From NCBI GenBank assembly GCA_024234855.1, contig JACKNN010000005.1, positions 62,001 through 126,000 on the forward strand: DNA of 64,000 nucleotides, written 5' to 3'. The position numbers were made by a program, and so were the translations under genes. Positions 50,218 to 59,547 of this stretch are shown in pieces. Below the pieces are notes generated by a model. It did not search any database and had not been told where the DNA came from. It worked only from the letters and a program-made list of their open reading frames with translations. Within the stretch, counting starts at the first letter, position 1; the number at the start of each line of letters is the position of its first letter. The stretch is from Pseudomonadales bacterium. Lineage in GTDB: Bacteria > Pseudomonadota > Gammaproteobacteria > Pseudomonadales > Halieaceae.

Positions 50218-51657
50218 TCAACTGCGCTTCTTTTTGTTGGCAATATGAATCGCGTGACCGTCCACCGCCAGCGCCGCCTCGTGGACAGCCTCCGACAGGG
50301 TGGGATGGCCGAATACGGTCAGCGCCAGGTCTTCCGCACTGGAGCCGAACTCCATCGCAATGACCACCTGCTGCACCAGGTCGGCGGCGGAGGGGCCGAC
50401 GATGTGGCAGCCCAGGATACGGTCGTTCTCCGCATGGGCAAGGATTTTCACCAAGCCCTGCGCATCATTGGATGCCAGTGCCCTGCCGCTTGCCGCGAAG
50501 GGGAACACCCCTGCCTTATAGGGCACGCCGTCTGCTTTCAGGTCCTGCTCGGTGCGACCTACCGCCGCTACCTCGGGGTGAGTGTAGATGACCGAGGGGA
50601 TGCAGTCGTAATTCATCTGCGCCTTTTTGCCGGCGATCCGCTCGGCCACCATAATGCCCTCCTCCGAGCCCTTGTGGGCCAACATCGGGCCGCGCACCAC
50701 GTCGCCAACAGCGAAAACGTGCGGCGCCTCGGTCTCGCAGTAGTCATTGACGAAAATATAACCGCGCTCATCCAGTGTCAGCCCGCTGTCACTGGCGAAC
50801 AACTCCTGCGAGCGGGGCTTGCGACCCACCGCCACAATCAGCCTGTCAAAGGTTTCAACCTTTTCGCCGCCGGCGCTGCTATAAGTTACCACGACTGCCC
50901 CGTCCTTCACCTCGGCGCCGGTGACGCGGGTACCCAGGCGGATATCCAGCCCCTGTTGCTTGTATATCCTGGCCGCCTCTTTGGCGACCTGGGCATCCAT
51001 CATTGGCAGGAAATCATCCAGAGCCTCGAGCATGACCACCTCGGACCCGAGCCGGCCCCAGACACTCCCCAACTCCAGGCCGATAACGCCCGCGCCTATC
51101 ACGCCCAGGCGCCTGGGCACCTCCGTCAGTTCCAGGGCGCCGGTCGAGTCGATGATGTACTTGTTGTCCACCGGGGCCGGGGGAATGTTAACCGGCACGG
51201 AACCGGCCGCAATGATGATGTTGCCGGCACCGATCACCTGCACCTTGCCATCCTTGTCCGTGACCTCCACCCTGGCACCCGACAGGACTTTGCCGGTACC
51301 GGAAATGGCGGTAACACCATTGTGTTTGAACAGGCCCGCTATGCCGCCCGTCAGCTGGTCCACGATCTTGTCCTTGCGCTCGAGCATGGCGGGCACATCG
51401 ATGCCGGGGTCCTTGACGGTAATACCGTGCACGGCCAGGTGGTCCCGGGCCTCGGCAAACTTGTAACTGCTGTCCAACAGCGCCTTGGATGGGATGCATC
51501 CCACATTGAGGCAAGTTCCGCCCAGGCGTACCTTGCCCTTCGCGTCGAGCCATTGTTCAACGCAGGCGGTGGACAGCCCCAGTTGGGCGGCGCGAATAGC
51601 GGCAACATAACCCGCGGGCCCCGCACCGATCACGACTACATCATATTTATCAGGCAT
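50218..51657 (-). CDS. lpdA: Dihydrolipoyl dehydrogenase Lpd
   Basis: 479 residues. FAD-binding GAGPAGYVAAIRA, redox disulfide GGTCLNVGCIPSK and active-site HPTLSEAVHEA. It reoxidises dihydrolipoamide of the 2-oxoglutarate dehydrogenase complex. Its place right after sucB indicates a dedicated E3. Confidence 0.97.
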   Translation of the reverse strand: MPDKYDVVVIGAGPAGYVAAIRAAQLGLSTACVEQWLDAKGKVRLGGTCLNVGCIPSKALLDSSYKFAEARDHLAVHGITVKDPGIDVPAMLERKDKIVDQLTGGIAGLFKHNGVTAISGTGKVLSGARVEVTDKDGKVQVIGAGNIIIAAGSVPVNIPPAPVDNKYIIDSTGALELTEVPRRLGVIGAGVIGLELGSVWGRLGSEVVMLEALDDFLPMMDAQVAKEAARIYKQQGLDIRLGTRVTGAEVKDGAVVVTYSSAGGEKVETFDRLIVAVGRKPRSQELFASDSGLTLDERGYIFVNDYCETEAPHVFAVGDVVRGPMLAHKGSEEGIMVAERIAGKKAQMNYDCIPSVIYTHPEVAAVGRTEQDLKADGVPYKAGVFPFAASGRALASNDAQGLVKILAHAENDRILGCHIVGPSAADLVQQVVIAMEFGSSAEDLALTVFGHPTLSEAVHEAALAVDGHAIHIANKKKRS

Positions 51658-51699
51658 ATTTGCGTTCCACTGTTGTCTGTTCGCCGGGCTGCGGGAGGA

Positions 51700-52929
51700 T
51701 CACAGCTGCAGCAGGATTCGGGCCGGGTCCTCGATCAGATCCTTGATCGCAACCAGGAACTGCACCGCAGTTTTACCGTCGATCAGGCGGTGATCGTAGG
51801 ACAGGGCAAGGTACATCATCGGCTGGATAACCACCTGACCGTCAACCGCCATGGGCCGATCCTGGATTTTGTGCATACCCAGGATGCCCGTCTGGGGCGG
51901 ATTGAGAATGGGGGTGGACAGCAGCGAGCCGAACACGCCGCCATTGGTCACTGTAAAAGTACCGCCCGTCATATCCTCGATGGTCAGCTTGTTGTCCTTG
52001 GCGCGAATACCCAGGTCGCGGATTGCCGCCTCGACATCGGCGAGGCTCATGAAATCCGCGTCCCGCAGCACCGGCACGACCAGGCCATTTTCGGTGGATA
52101 CGGCCACCCCGATGTCCTGGTAGCCGTGATAGACCACGTCGCTGCCATCGATAGAGGCGTTCACCGCGGGGAAACGCTTGAGCGCCTCGCAGGCGGCCTT
52201 GACGAAAAAACCCATAAACCCCAGCCGCGTGCCCTTGTGGGTTTTCTCGAACTGTTCCTTGTACTTGCTGCGCAGGGCCATCACCGGGGCCATGTTGACC
52301 TCGTTAAAGGTGGTTAACATGGCAGTTTGTTGGGTAGCGTTGAGCAGGCGCTCGGCGATTTTTGCCCGCATACGGGTCATCGGCACCCGCTTTTCCACGC
52401 GTTCACTGGAGGGGCCGTCAGGGCTCGCCGGCAGGGCGGCGGCAGCCGCGGGGGCCCGGCTGGGCGCCGGCTCGGCATCCCGGGTTTTCAGGTGATCCAG
52501 GATATCTTCCTTGGTGATACGGCCGCCCTTGCCGGTTCCGGTAATCCGGGTCGGGTCGAGCTTGTGCTCCTCGATCAACTGCCTGGCGGCGGGGCCGGCA
52601 AGCTCAGCGGCACCGGCGCCTGTCCTGGTTTCCTGCACGGCAGCGGGGGCGGCAGGCGCTTTAACAGCACTGTTAGTGGTGGCAGCGGCGGCGCCCGGCT
52701 CCAGGGTGGCCAGCAATTGCTCGCTCTGGACGGTATCACCCTCCAGCGCATGAATCTTCGCGATAACGCCGTCCTCGGGCGCCAGCACCTCCATCACAAC
52801 CTTGTCGGTTTCGATCTCGACTATCAGCTCATCGCGCGCAACCGCGTCACCTTCGGTCTTGTGCCAGCTGGCGATTTCGCCGTCTGCAACTGACTCGGGA
52901 AAAGCCGGCGCTTTTATTTCAATTGCCAT
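51700..52929 (-). CDS. sucB: Dihydrolipoyl succinyltransferase SucB (E2)
   Basis: 409 residues. One lipoyl domain with EIETDKVVMEV (the lipoylated K), a peripheral-subunit-binding domain (RITGTGKGGRITKEDIL) and the catalytic SYDHRLIDGKTAVQFL. Core of the 2-oxoglutarate dehydrogenase complex. It lies between sucA and lpd. Confidence 0.97.
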   Translation of the reverse strand: MAIEIKAPAFPESVADGEIASWHKTEGDAVARDELIVEIETDKVVMEVLAPEDGVIAKIHALEGDTVQSEQLLATLEPGAAAATTNSAVKAPAAPAAVQETRTGAGAAELAGPAARQLIEEHKLDPTRITGTGKGGRITKEDILDHLKTRDAEPAPSRAPAAAAALPASPDGPSSERVEKRVPMTRMRAKIAERLLNATQQTAMLTTFNEVNMAPVMALRSKYKEQFEKTHKGTRLGFMGFFVKAACEALKRFPAVNASIDGSDVVYHGYQDIGVAVSTENGLVVPVLRDADFMSLADVEAAIRDLGIRAKDNKLTIEDMTGGTFTVTNGGVFGSLLSTPILNPPQTGILGMHKIQDRPMAVDGQVVIQPMMYLALSYDHRLIDGKTAVQFLVAIKDLIEDPARILLQL

Positions 52930-52943
52930 TTCGCTTCCTTGTT

Positions 52944-55805
52944 CTACTGATCATTGGCCGGCTTGTCGGGCGCCAGCGCTTCATTAATGAATTGATCCTG
53001 CTGCGCCACATGCAACGCCATATAACCCGCCGCCGGCGCCGCCGAAGATTCGCGACCCACGTAGCGCAGGTAAACGTTGCGCCGGTGCCGGTGAATGATC
53101 CTGCGCATATGGTGCTGGCTGGAGTACCAGGCCCCCTGGTTCATCGGCTCCTCCTGGCACCACACGGCGTCGTCGATGTTGGGGTACGCGCTCAACACCT
53201 CGAGCAGTTCTTCCTCGGGGAAGGGGTAGAGCTGTTCCAGCCGCAGGATGGCGATGTTGTCGATACCCCGTTCCCTGCGCGCCGCCCGCAGGTCGTAAAA
53301 TACCTTGCCACTGCACATAATCACCCGGTTCACCGCCGATTTATCCATTTCGTCGGTCTCATCCAGGACATTAAAAAACCGGCCGTTGGCGAGTTCCTCA
53401 ATTGTCGAGATGGCCTCCTTGTGGCGCAGCAGGCTCTTGGGCGTCATGACGATCAGGGGCTTGCGCAGGGGCCGGATGGCCTGGCGCCTGAGCATATGGA
53501 AAACCTGGGCCGGGGTGGTCGGCACACACACCTGGATATTGTGCTCGGCACACAACTGCATGAAGCGTTCGAGCCGGGCGGAGGAGTGCTCCGGGCCCTG
53601 GCCCTCATAGCCGTGCGGCAGCAGCATGGTCAGGCCGCTGAGTCGCTGCCACTTGTGCTCGCCGCTGGTGATGAACTGGTCGATGACAACCTGGGCGCCA
53701 TTGGCGAAATCGCCAAACTGGGCTTCCCATACCACCAGGCCCTGGGGCAGGGTGGTGGAATAACCGTACTCGAAAGCCAGCACCGCCTCCTCGGACAGCA
53801 GCGAATCATAAATCTTGAACTTGGCCTGGCCGGGGCCGATATGCTGCAGCGGCCGGTAGCTTCTGCCGGTTTTCTGGTTGTGCAGGACGGCGTGGCGGTG
53901 CGAAAAGGTTCCGCGCCCCACGTCCTGGCCGGTAATGCGCACCGGGTAACCCTGCTTCAACAGGGTGGCGTAGGCGAGGGTCTCGGCGAAGCCCCAGTTC
54001 AGTGGCATGGCCCCGGCCGCCATTTTACGCCGGTCCTCGAGAATTTTGGCCACCTGCTTTTGCAGCGGTAAATTGTCCGGCGCCACGTTGGTGTCGTGGG
54101 CCAGGCTCTGCAATTCGTGGATATCCATACCGGTATCGACCTGCAGCGTCCAGTCGTGCCCGAGGTAGGGCGACCAGTCGACGAACAGGGTCTTGTTGGG
54201 CTCCGAGACCAGACTGCTGACCAGGGGCTCGCCCCGGTCCAGGGACTCCCGGTAGCGCTCCACCAGGAACTGGTCCTCGGCCTCGGTCAGCGTACCCTCG
54301 GCGATAAGCCTGGCGGCATACAGGTCGCGGGTGGTTTTGTGCTTGCGGATGCGCGCATACATGACCGGCTGTGTCACCGACGGCTCGTCCGCCTCGTTGT
54401 GGCCACGGCGGCGGTAGCAGATCAGGTCGATGACCACGTCTTTCTTGAACTCGGTGCGGAAGTCGATCGCCATCTGGGTGACGAACAACACCGCCTCCGG
54501 GTCATCGGCATTTACGTGAAAAATAGGGGCCTGCACCATTTTGGCGATGTCGGTGCAATATTCTGTGGAGCGGGCATCTTCCAGTCTGTGGGTGGTGAAA
54601 CCCACCTGGTTGTTGAGCACGATGTGGACGGTGCCGCCGGTCTTGTAAGCCCGGGTCTGGGACATCTGGAATGTCTCCATCACCACACCCTGCCCCGCGA
54701 ATGCCGCATCGCCATGTATGATAATCGGGACTACCAGTTGCCCCGTCTTGTCGTTGCGCCGCTCCTGCCGCGCGCGCACCGAGCCCTCCGCGACCGGGGA
54801 GACGATTTCGAGGTGGGAGGGATTGAACGACAGGGCAAGATGCACTTCCCCGCCCGGCGTCATGACATTGGAAGAAAAGCCCTGGTGGTATTTCACATCG
54901 CCGGAAGTCGAGTACTGCACCCTGCCCTCGAACTCCGCAAACAGCTCCGAGGGGTTTTTGCCCAGGATATTGACCAGGACATTCAGGCGACCGCGATGGG
55001 CCATGCCTATGACGATTTCCTGGGCGCGGTAGGAACCGCAACGCTGTATCATTTCCGACAGCATGGGGATGAGGCTTTCGCCGCCTTCGAGGCCGAAACG
55101 CTTGGTGCCCGGGTACTTGGTGCCCAGGGATTTTTCCAGCCCCTCCGCCTGGATCAGGCTGCTGAGCAGTTGCAATCGCACTTCCCTGCCGTAATCCGGT
55201 GCCGAGCGCACGGATTCCATACGCTGCATGATCCAGTGGCGCTGCTCGGTGTCGACGATGTGCATGAACTCGGCGCCGACCGTGTGGCAGTAGGTGCGCT
55301 CCAGGGCCTGTACGATCTCGCCCAGGGTCGCGTCAGCCTTGCCGATATGCATGCTGCCGGTCTGGTAAACAGTGTCAAAATCGGCCGCGGAGAGCTGGTG
55401 GAAGGCCAACTCGAGGTCTGCGACGTGCTCGCGCTTGGCAAGACCCAGGGGGTCGAGCTGGGCTTTCTGGTGACCGCGCTGCCGGTAGGCCGATATCAAC
55501 TGCAGCACACGCACCTGCTTGCGTTCGTATTCCGTCGCCTGGGAATCGTGCTGCACGGTTGCGGCCGTGCGTACCCGCATCTTGCTGATCTGGGCGAAAC
55601 GGTCGCGAATCACCGAGTGCGGGATGTCCTCTATCTGGACGATCGCCGATTCAACCCGGGGCAGCTTGTCGAAATAGTCGCGCCACTGCTCGGGAACGCC
55701 GTTGGGGTTCTTGAGATAGGCCTCGTACAGGTCCTCTACATAGGTCGCGTTGCCGCCCGCGATATGCGAGCTGCGCCACAGCTGTTCCATCGAGCTATCT
55801 TGCAT
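52944..55805 (-). CDS. sucA: 2-oxoglutarate dehydrogenase E1 SucA
   Basis: 953 residues (E. coli 933). It has GMAHRGRLNVLVNILGK, the thiamine-site HGDAAFAGQGVVMETFQM and HIVLNNQVGFTT. It decarboxylates 2-oxoglutarate. The ATG at 55805 has GGAAGGGTCTGG upstream; a methionine five codons later is an alternative. An extended -10 element (TGCTACACT) lies about 50 bp upstream. Confidence 0.97.
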   Translation of the reverse strand: MQDSSMEQLWRSSHIAGGNATYVEDLYEAYLKNPNGVPEQWRDYFDKLPRVESAIVQIEDIPHSVIRDRFAQISKMRVRTAATVQHDSQATEYERKQVRVLQLISAYRQRGHQKAQLDPLGLAKREHVADLELAFHQLSAADFDTVYQTGSMHIGKADATLGEIVQALERTYCHTVGAEFMHIVDTEQRHWIMQRMESVRSAPDYGREVRLQLLSSLIQAEGLEKSLGTKYPGTKRFGLEGGESLIPMLSEMIQRCGSYRAQEIVIGMAHRGRLNVLVNILGKNPSELFAEFEGRVQYSTSGDVKYHQGFSSNVMTPGGEVHLALSFNPSHLEIVSPVAEGSVRARQERRNDKTGQLVVPIIIHGDAAFAGQGVVMETFQMSQTRAYKTGGTVHIVLNNQVGFTTHRLEDARSTEYCTDIAKMVQAPIFHVNADDPEAVLFVTQMAIDFRTEFKKDVVIDLICYRRRGHNEADEPSVTQPVMYARIRKHKTTRDLYAARLIAEGTLTEAEDQFLVERYRESLDRGEPLVSSLVSEPNKTLFVDWSPYLGHDWTLQVDTGMDIHELQSLAHDTNVAPDNLPLQKQVAKILEDRRKMAAGAMPLNWGFAETLAYATLLKQGYPVRITGQDVGRGTFSHRHAVLHNQKTGRSYRPLQHIGPGQAKFKIYDSLLSEEAVLAFEYGYSTTLPQGLVVWEAQFGDFANGAQVVIDQFITSGEHKWQRLSGLTMLLPHGYEGQGPEHSSARLERFMQLCAEHNIQVCVPTTPAQVFHMLRRQAIRPLRKPLIVMTPKSLLRHKEAISTIEELANGRFFNVLDETDEMDKSAVNRVIMCSGKVFYDLRAARRERGIDNIAILRLEQLYPFPEEELLEVLSAYPNIDDAVWCQEEPMNQGAWYSSQHHMRRIIHRHRRNVYLRYVGRESSAAPAAGYMALHVAQQDQFINEALAPDKPANDQ

Positions 55806-55855
55806 CCAGACCCTTCCAGCAGCTTGCACCAGCGTCCCGGTGCATCAAATACAGG

Positions 55856-55885
55856 AGTGTAGCAGCGCTGCCGCGAACCTGTCCC
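55856..55885 (-). promoter_or_regulatory. Possible internal promoter for sucA
   Basis: Minus strand GGGACA (55885-55880), 18-bp spacer, TACACT (55861-55856) with the TGC extension (55864-55862) at its 5' end. Lies in the 186-bp sdhB-sucA gap. Confidence 0.4.
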
Positions 55886-55991
55886 CCAAAGCCGAAAAGA
55901 CCGGGAGGCACGCGCACGGATAACCTACAACGCCTCGTATAAAACTATATTTACCCTAAATTAATCAATTAGTTACAGCGCATATCTAAAG

Positions 55992-56696
55992 TCATGTCGC
56001 GCGCGAAAGCAGCATGTTGCGAATGTGCCCGATTGCCCTGGTCGGGTTCAAGCCCTTGGGGCAGACATTGACGCAGTTCTGGATACCGTGGCAGCGAAAT
56101 ACGCTGAAGGGGTCATCCAGCCGCGACAGGCGCTCCTCGGTGGCGGTGTCGCGAGTGTCGGCGAGAAAGCGGTAGGCCTGCAACAGGCCCGCGGGGCCGA
56201 TAAAGCGATCGGGGTTCCACCAGAACGAGGGGCAGGCGGTGGAGCAACAGGCACAGAGTATACACTCGTACAGCCCATCCAGCTTGGCCCGGTCTTCCGG
56301 CGACTGCAGCCGCTCGATAGCCGGTGCCGGCGAAGTGTTCTGCAGGTAGGGCTGGACCTTCTCGTACTGGGCGTAAAACATGCCCATGTCCACCACCAGG
56401 TCCCGTATCACCGGCAGGCCCGGCAGCGGACGCAGAACCAGTTTGTTGTCGCGCACGGTCTCCGACAGCGGTGTGATACAGGCCAGGCCGTTCTTGCCGT
56501 TCATATTGACGCCGTCTGACCCGCACACGCCCTCGCGGCACGACCGGCGATAGGCGACGGTGGTATCCTGCGCCTTGATGAGTTCCATGACGTCCAGCAC
56601 CATGAGGTCCTTGCCGCCGGTGTCGACCTGCACATCCTGCATATAGGGTTCGGCATCGGTCTCGGGGTTATAGCGATAGATACTTACTTGCAACAT
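55992..56696 (-). CDS. sdhB: Succinate dehydrogenase iron-sulfur subunit SdhB
   Basis: 234 residues. [2Fe-2S] cysteines in CREGVCGSDG and NGLAC; [4Fe-4S] and [3Fe-4S] clusters in CILCACCSTACP and CHGIQNCVNVCPKGLNP. It links the SdhA flavin to the membrane quinone site. 12 bp from sdhA. Confidence 0.97.
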   Translation of the reverse strand: MLQVSIYRYNPETDAEPYMQDVQVDTGGKDLMVLDVMELIKAQDTTVAYRRSCREGVCGSDGVNMNGKNGLACITPLSETVRDNKLVLRPLPGLPVIRDLVVDMGMFYAQYEKVQPYLQNTSPAPAIERLQSPEDRAKLDGLYECILCACCSTACPSFWWNPDRFIGPAGLLQAYRFLADTRDTATEERLSRLDDPFSVFRCHGIQNCVNVCPKGLNPTRAIGHIRNMLLSRAT

Positions 56697-56708
56697 GATG
56701 ACTGCCCC

Positions 56709-58481
56709 TTAATACGTGCGCGCTTTCGGCTGGAAAGTATCCACCGTTTTCGGTTCGAAATTGACCGCTCGCTTGCCCACCCGCTTGTCGGTGGGGAAAT
56801 ACATGGAATGGCACAGCCAGTTCTCGTCGTCGCGCTCCTGGTAGTCGTCCCGGGCATGGGCGCCGCGGCTCTCCCTGCGCTCCTCGGCGGTGATGGCTGT
56901 CGCCTCTGCCACCTCGAACAGGTTGTGTAGCTCCAGCGCCTCGATGCGGGCGGTGTTGTAGGCCATGCTCTTGTCGTCCAGCCTCGCGCCCTCGATCCGG
57001 CCCCGCAGGTCCGCCAGTTTGGCAATGCCCTCGCGCATGAAGGTCTCATTGCGGAACACGCCGAAATGGTTCTGCATGGTGTTCTGCAGCTCTTTGCGCA
57101 GGGCGGCGACATTCTCACCCCCCTTGGAACTGTTGAGCTTGTCCAGCCGCGACATGGCCTGCTCAATATCGCTGTCGGAGGCATCGCGCATATCGATACC
57201 CTCGCGCAGCGCCCGCTCGATGTGCAGGCCGGAGGCGCGGCCGAAGACCACCAGGTCCAGCAGGGAGTTACCTCCCAGGCGATTGGCGCCGTGTACCGAC
57301 ACGCAGGCCACCTCCCCACAGGCATACAGCCCGGGGATGACCTGGTCCCTGCCGCTGGCATCTATCGTCAGTGCCTGGCCGTGGACGTTGGTGGGGATGC
57401 CGCCCATCATGTAATGGCAGGTGGGTACGACCGGGATGGGTTCTTTCACCGGGTCGGCGTGGGCGAAGGTGCGGGACAGCTCGCAGATACCGGGCAGGCG
57501 GCTTTCCAGCACCTCCTCGCCGAGGTGGTCCAGTTTGAGGAATACATGGTCGCCCTCGGGGCCACAGCCCCTGCCTTCGATAATTTCCAGCACCATGGAA
57601 CGGGCGACCACATCGCGACCGGCAAGATCCTTGGCGTTGGGAGCATAACGCTCCATGAAGCGCTCACCGTCCTTGTTGATGAGGTAGCCACCCTCGCCGC
57701 GGCAACCTTCGGTGACCAGTACGCCGGCGCCGGCGATACCGGTGGGATGGAACTGCCACATCTCGATATCCTGTACCGGAAAGCCGGCGCGCAGGGCCAT
57801 GCCAATGCCGTCGCCGGTGTTGATGTGGGCGTTGGTCGTCGAGGCGTAGATCCGTCCCGCCCCGCCGGTGGCGAACACCGTTGCCTTGGACTTGATGTAG
57901 ACGGTTTCGCCCGTTTCCATGCAGATGGCGATCACACCGACCACGGCGCCGTCCTGGTTCTTGACCAGGTCGGTGGCATACCACTCGTTGAAGAAGACGG
58001 TCTCGTTCTTCATATTGCCCTGGTACAGGGTGTGCAACAGGGCGTGACCGGTGCGGTCAGCCGCGGCGCAGGTACGGGCGGCCTGGCCACCTTCGCCGTA
58101 ATTCTTCGATTGGCCACCGAAGGGGCGCTGGTAGATACGCCCCTCCTCGGTACGGGAGAACGGCAGGCCCATATGCTCCAGCTCGAACACCGCCTCAGGA
58201 CCGACACTGCACATATATTCGATGGCGTCCTGGTCACCGATATAGTCGGAGCCCTTGACCGTGTCGTACATATGCCAGCGCCAGTCATCATTCGGGTCGG
58301 CGCTGGCGATCGCGCAGGTTATGCCGCCCTGGGCCGACACCGTATGGGAACGGGTGGGAAATACCTTGGTGATGACCGCGGTCTTATAGCCCGACTGGGC
58401 CAGTTGCAGGGCCGCGCGCATACCCGCGCCGCCACCACCGACGATTACACCGTCAAACGAAAGAGTACGAAGAGCAGCCAT
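56709..58481 (-). CDS. sdhA: Succinate dehydrogenase flavoprotein SdhA
   Basis: 590 residues. FAD-binding GGGGAGMRAALQLAQSG, the covalent FAD histidine in SHTVSAQGGI, and HPTG and NRLGGNSLLDLVVFGR. It oxidises succinate to fumarate on the cytoplasmic side. Three bases separate it from sdhD. Confidence 0.98.
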   Translation of the reverse strand: MAALRTLSFDGVIVGGGGAGMRAALQLAQSGYKTAVITKVFPTRSHTVSAQGGITCAIASADPNDDWRWHMYDTVKGSDYIGDQDAIEYMCSVGPEAVFELEHMGLPFSRTEEGRIYQRPFGGQSKNYGEGGQAARTCAAADRTGHALLHTLYQGNMKNETVFFNEWYATDLVKNQDGAVVGVIAICMETGETVYIKSKATVFATGGAGRIYASTTNAHINTGDGIGMALRAGFPVQDIEMWQFHPTGIAGAGVLVTEGCRGEGGYLINKDGERFMERYAPNAKDLAGRDVVARSMVLEIIEGRGCGPEGDHVFLKLDHLGEEVLESRLPGICELSRTFAHADPVKEPIPVVPTCHYMMGGIPTNVHGQALTIDASGRDQVIPGLYACGEVACVSVHGANRLGGNSLLDLVVFGRASGLHIERALREGIDMRDASDSDIEQAMSRLDKLNSSKGGENVAALRKELQNTMQNHFGVFRNETFMREGIAKLADLRGRIEGARLDDKSMAYNTARIEALELHNLFEVAEATAITAEERRESRGAHARDDYQERDDENWLCHSMYFPTDKRVGKRAVNFEPKTVDTFQPKARTY

Positions 58482-58484
58482 ATT

Positions 58485-58847
58485 CTATAAACCCCACAAA
58501 ATCTGGACGCCCCAGACGACATACGTGAACATGATGATGGCGCTGACCACCTGCGCCAGCATGCGCAGTACATTCCCGGTGGTGCCCATCAGCCGCTCGG
58601 TCAGGTAGTCGGTGAATACCGCCCACAATCCCACCCAGGCGTGAACGCCCAGCGACAGCAGTGCGAGCAGGCTGAATACCCGCATCCAGGTCTGCGAATA
58701 GAGTGCTTTCCAGGAGGCGAAATCGACACCACCGGTGAGCACGCATGCAAGAAACAGGAAGTAGGCCAGCAGGATGACCGCGGTCACTCGCTGCATCATC
58801 CAATCGTAGAGGCCGGACCGACCCATACTGGTTACTGCAGTTACCAT
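58485..58847 (-). CDS. sdhD: Succinate dehydrogenase membrane anchor SdhD
   Basis: 120 residues with three membrane helices; the heme-b histidine is in LGVHAWVGLWAVFTDYL. Forms the quinone site with SdhC. Its ATG overlaps the sdhC stop by seven bases. Confidence 0.93.
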   Translation of the reverse strand: MVTAVTSMGRSGLYDWMMQRVTAVILLAYFLFLACVLTGGVDFASWKALYSQTWMRVFSLLALLSLGVHAWVGLWAVFTDYLTERLMGTTGNVLRMLAQVVSAIIMFTYVVWGVQILWGL

Positions 58848-59215
58848 ATCCAGACTCCTGCCAGAAGAATTAGTACGGCCGAGACACCGATGACAATGCG
58901 CGCGCCCCGGGTGCCGCCCTCCATGCTTTCACCGATACCGGCATCCATAACCAGGTGCTTGATCCCGGCCACCGAATGGTAGATGAGTCCAGCGACGACC
59001 GCCCACAGCACCAGCCTGGGCAATGGGCTGGCGAGGCAGTCCTGCAACTCGGCGAAGCTTTCGGGGCTGGCGAGGCTGGCATCCAGCACCCACAACAGCA
59101 CCGCCATGCCGGCAAAAAGGAATACGCCGGAGGCGCGATGGGCAATAGACGTCCACGCGGTGATGGGCAGCCGCATGGTACCTATATCCAGGTTAACAGG
59201 ACGCTTGTCTTTCAC
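58841..59215 (-). CDS. sdhC: Succinate dehydrogenase cytochrome b556 subunit SdhC
   Basis: 124 residues, three helices. RPVNLDIGTMRLPITAWTSIAHRASG is the conserved SdhC entry region and the heme histidine lies in YHSVAGIKHLVMDAG. The start is a GTG (59215) with a weak RBS. First gene of the nine-gene TCA operon. Confidence 0.93.
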   Translation of the reverse strand: MKDKRPVNLDIGTMRLPITAWTSIAHRASGVFLFAGMAVLLWVLDASLASPESFAELQDCLASPLPRLVLWAVVAGLIYHSVAGIKHLVMDAGIGESMEGGTRGARIVIGVSAVLILLAGVWIW

Positions 59216-59322
59216 TATAGGGCACCATAGTTTTGACGCCCGGGAGGGCGGTTAATCGGTTTGAGCCGGAAGCCATTTGCATCGCCGGGCACAGGCGCGC
59301 CCAGCTGAACAAAACGCGCCAA

Positions 59323-59351
59323 ATTATAGGGACTATGTTGCGCAATTACAA
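59323..59351 (-). promoter_or_regulatory. Promoter of the sdh-suc operon
   Basis: Minus strand TTGTAA (59351-59346), 17-bp spacer, TATAAT (59328-59323). The leader to the sdhC GTG is about 100 nt. Confidence 0.8.
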
Positions 59352-59485
59352 ACCTGTTACAAAAACCCTGAGCCGGCATTGCGCCCAGGGGGGAACTACG
59401 GCTATCTGCGCCGATCTCCCGAACCGGGGTTTAGCGATAATCCCCCCCATGGTGCGGGAGATAGAGGCAAATAGACCCAGATCAA

Positions 59486-59513
59486 TTGACAAAAACGCGA
59501 GAAACCCTATAGT
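59486..59513 (+). promoter_or_regulatory. Promoter of gltA
   Basis: TTGACA (59486-59491), 16-bp spacer, TATAGT (59508-59513). Transcription would start about 28 bp before the ATG. Confidence 0.85.
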
Positions 59514-59547
59514 GGAGCGCCCACTGTTTCGCACCCCAGGATCTGCC

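Larger units (their letters stand above)
59216..59547. other. Gene-free divergent region between sdhC and gltA
   Basis: 332 bp, the only gap over 300 bp. It holds the sdh promoter (59323-59351), the gltA promoter (59486-59513) and long leaders on both sides (about 100 nt for sdhC). I see no tRNA, riboswitch or ORF of coding character. The 130 bp between the two promoters are the likely place for shared regulator binding. Confidence 0.7.

Noticed and set aside
50191..52317. A 708-codon plus-strand frame over lpd and sucB
   Set aside because: It is the antisense of two well-supported enzymes and has no recognisable motif.
54500..55041. A minus-strand frame of 179 codons inside sucA considered as a separate gene
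   Set aside because: It lies wholly within the SucA coding frame in another phase and has no start signal or motif.
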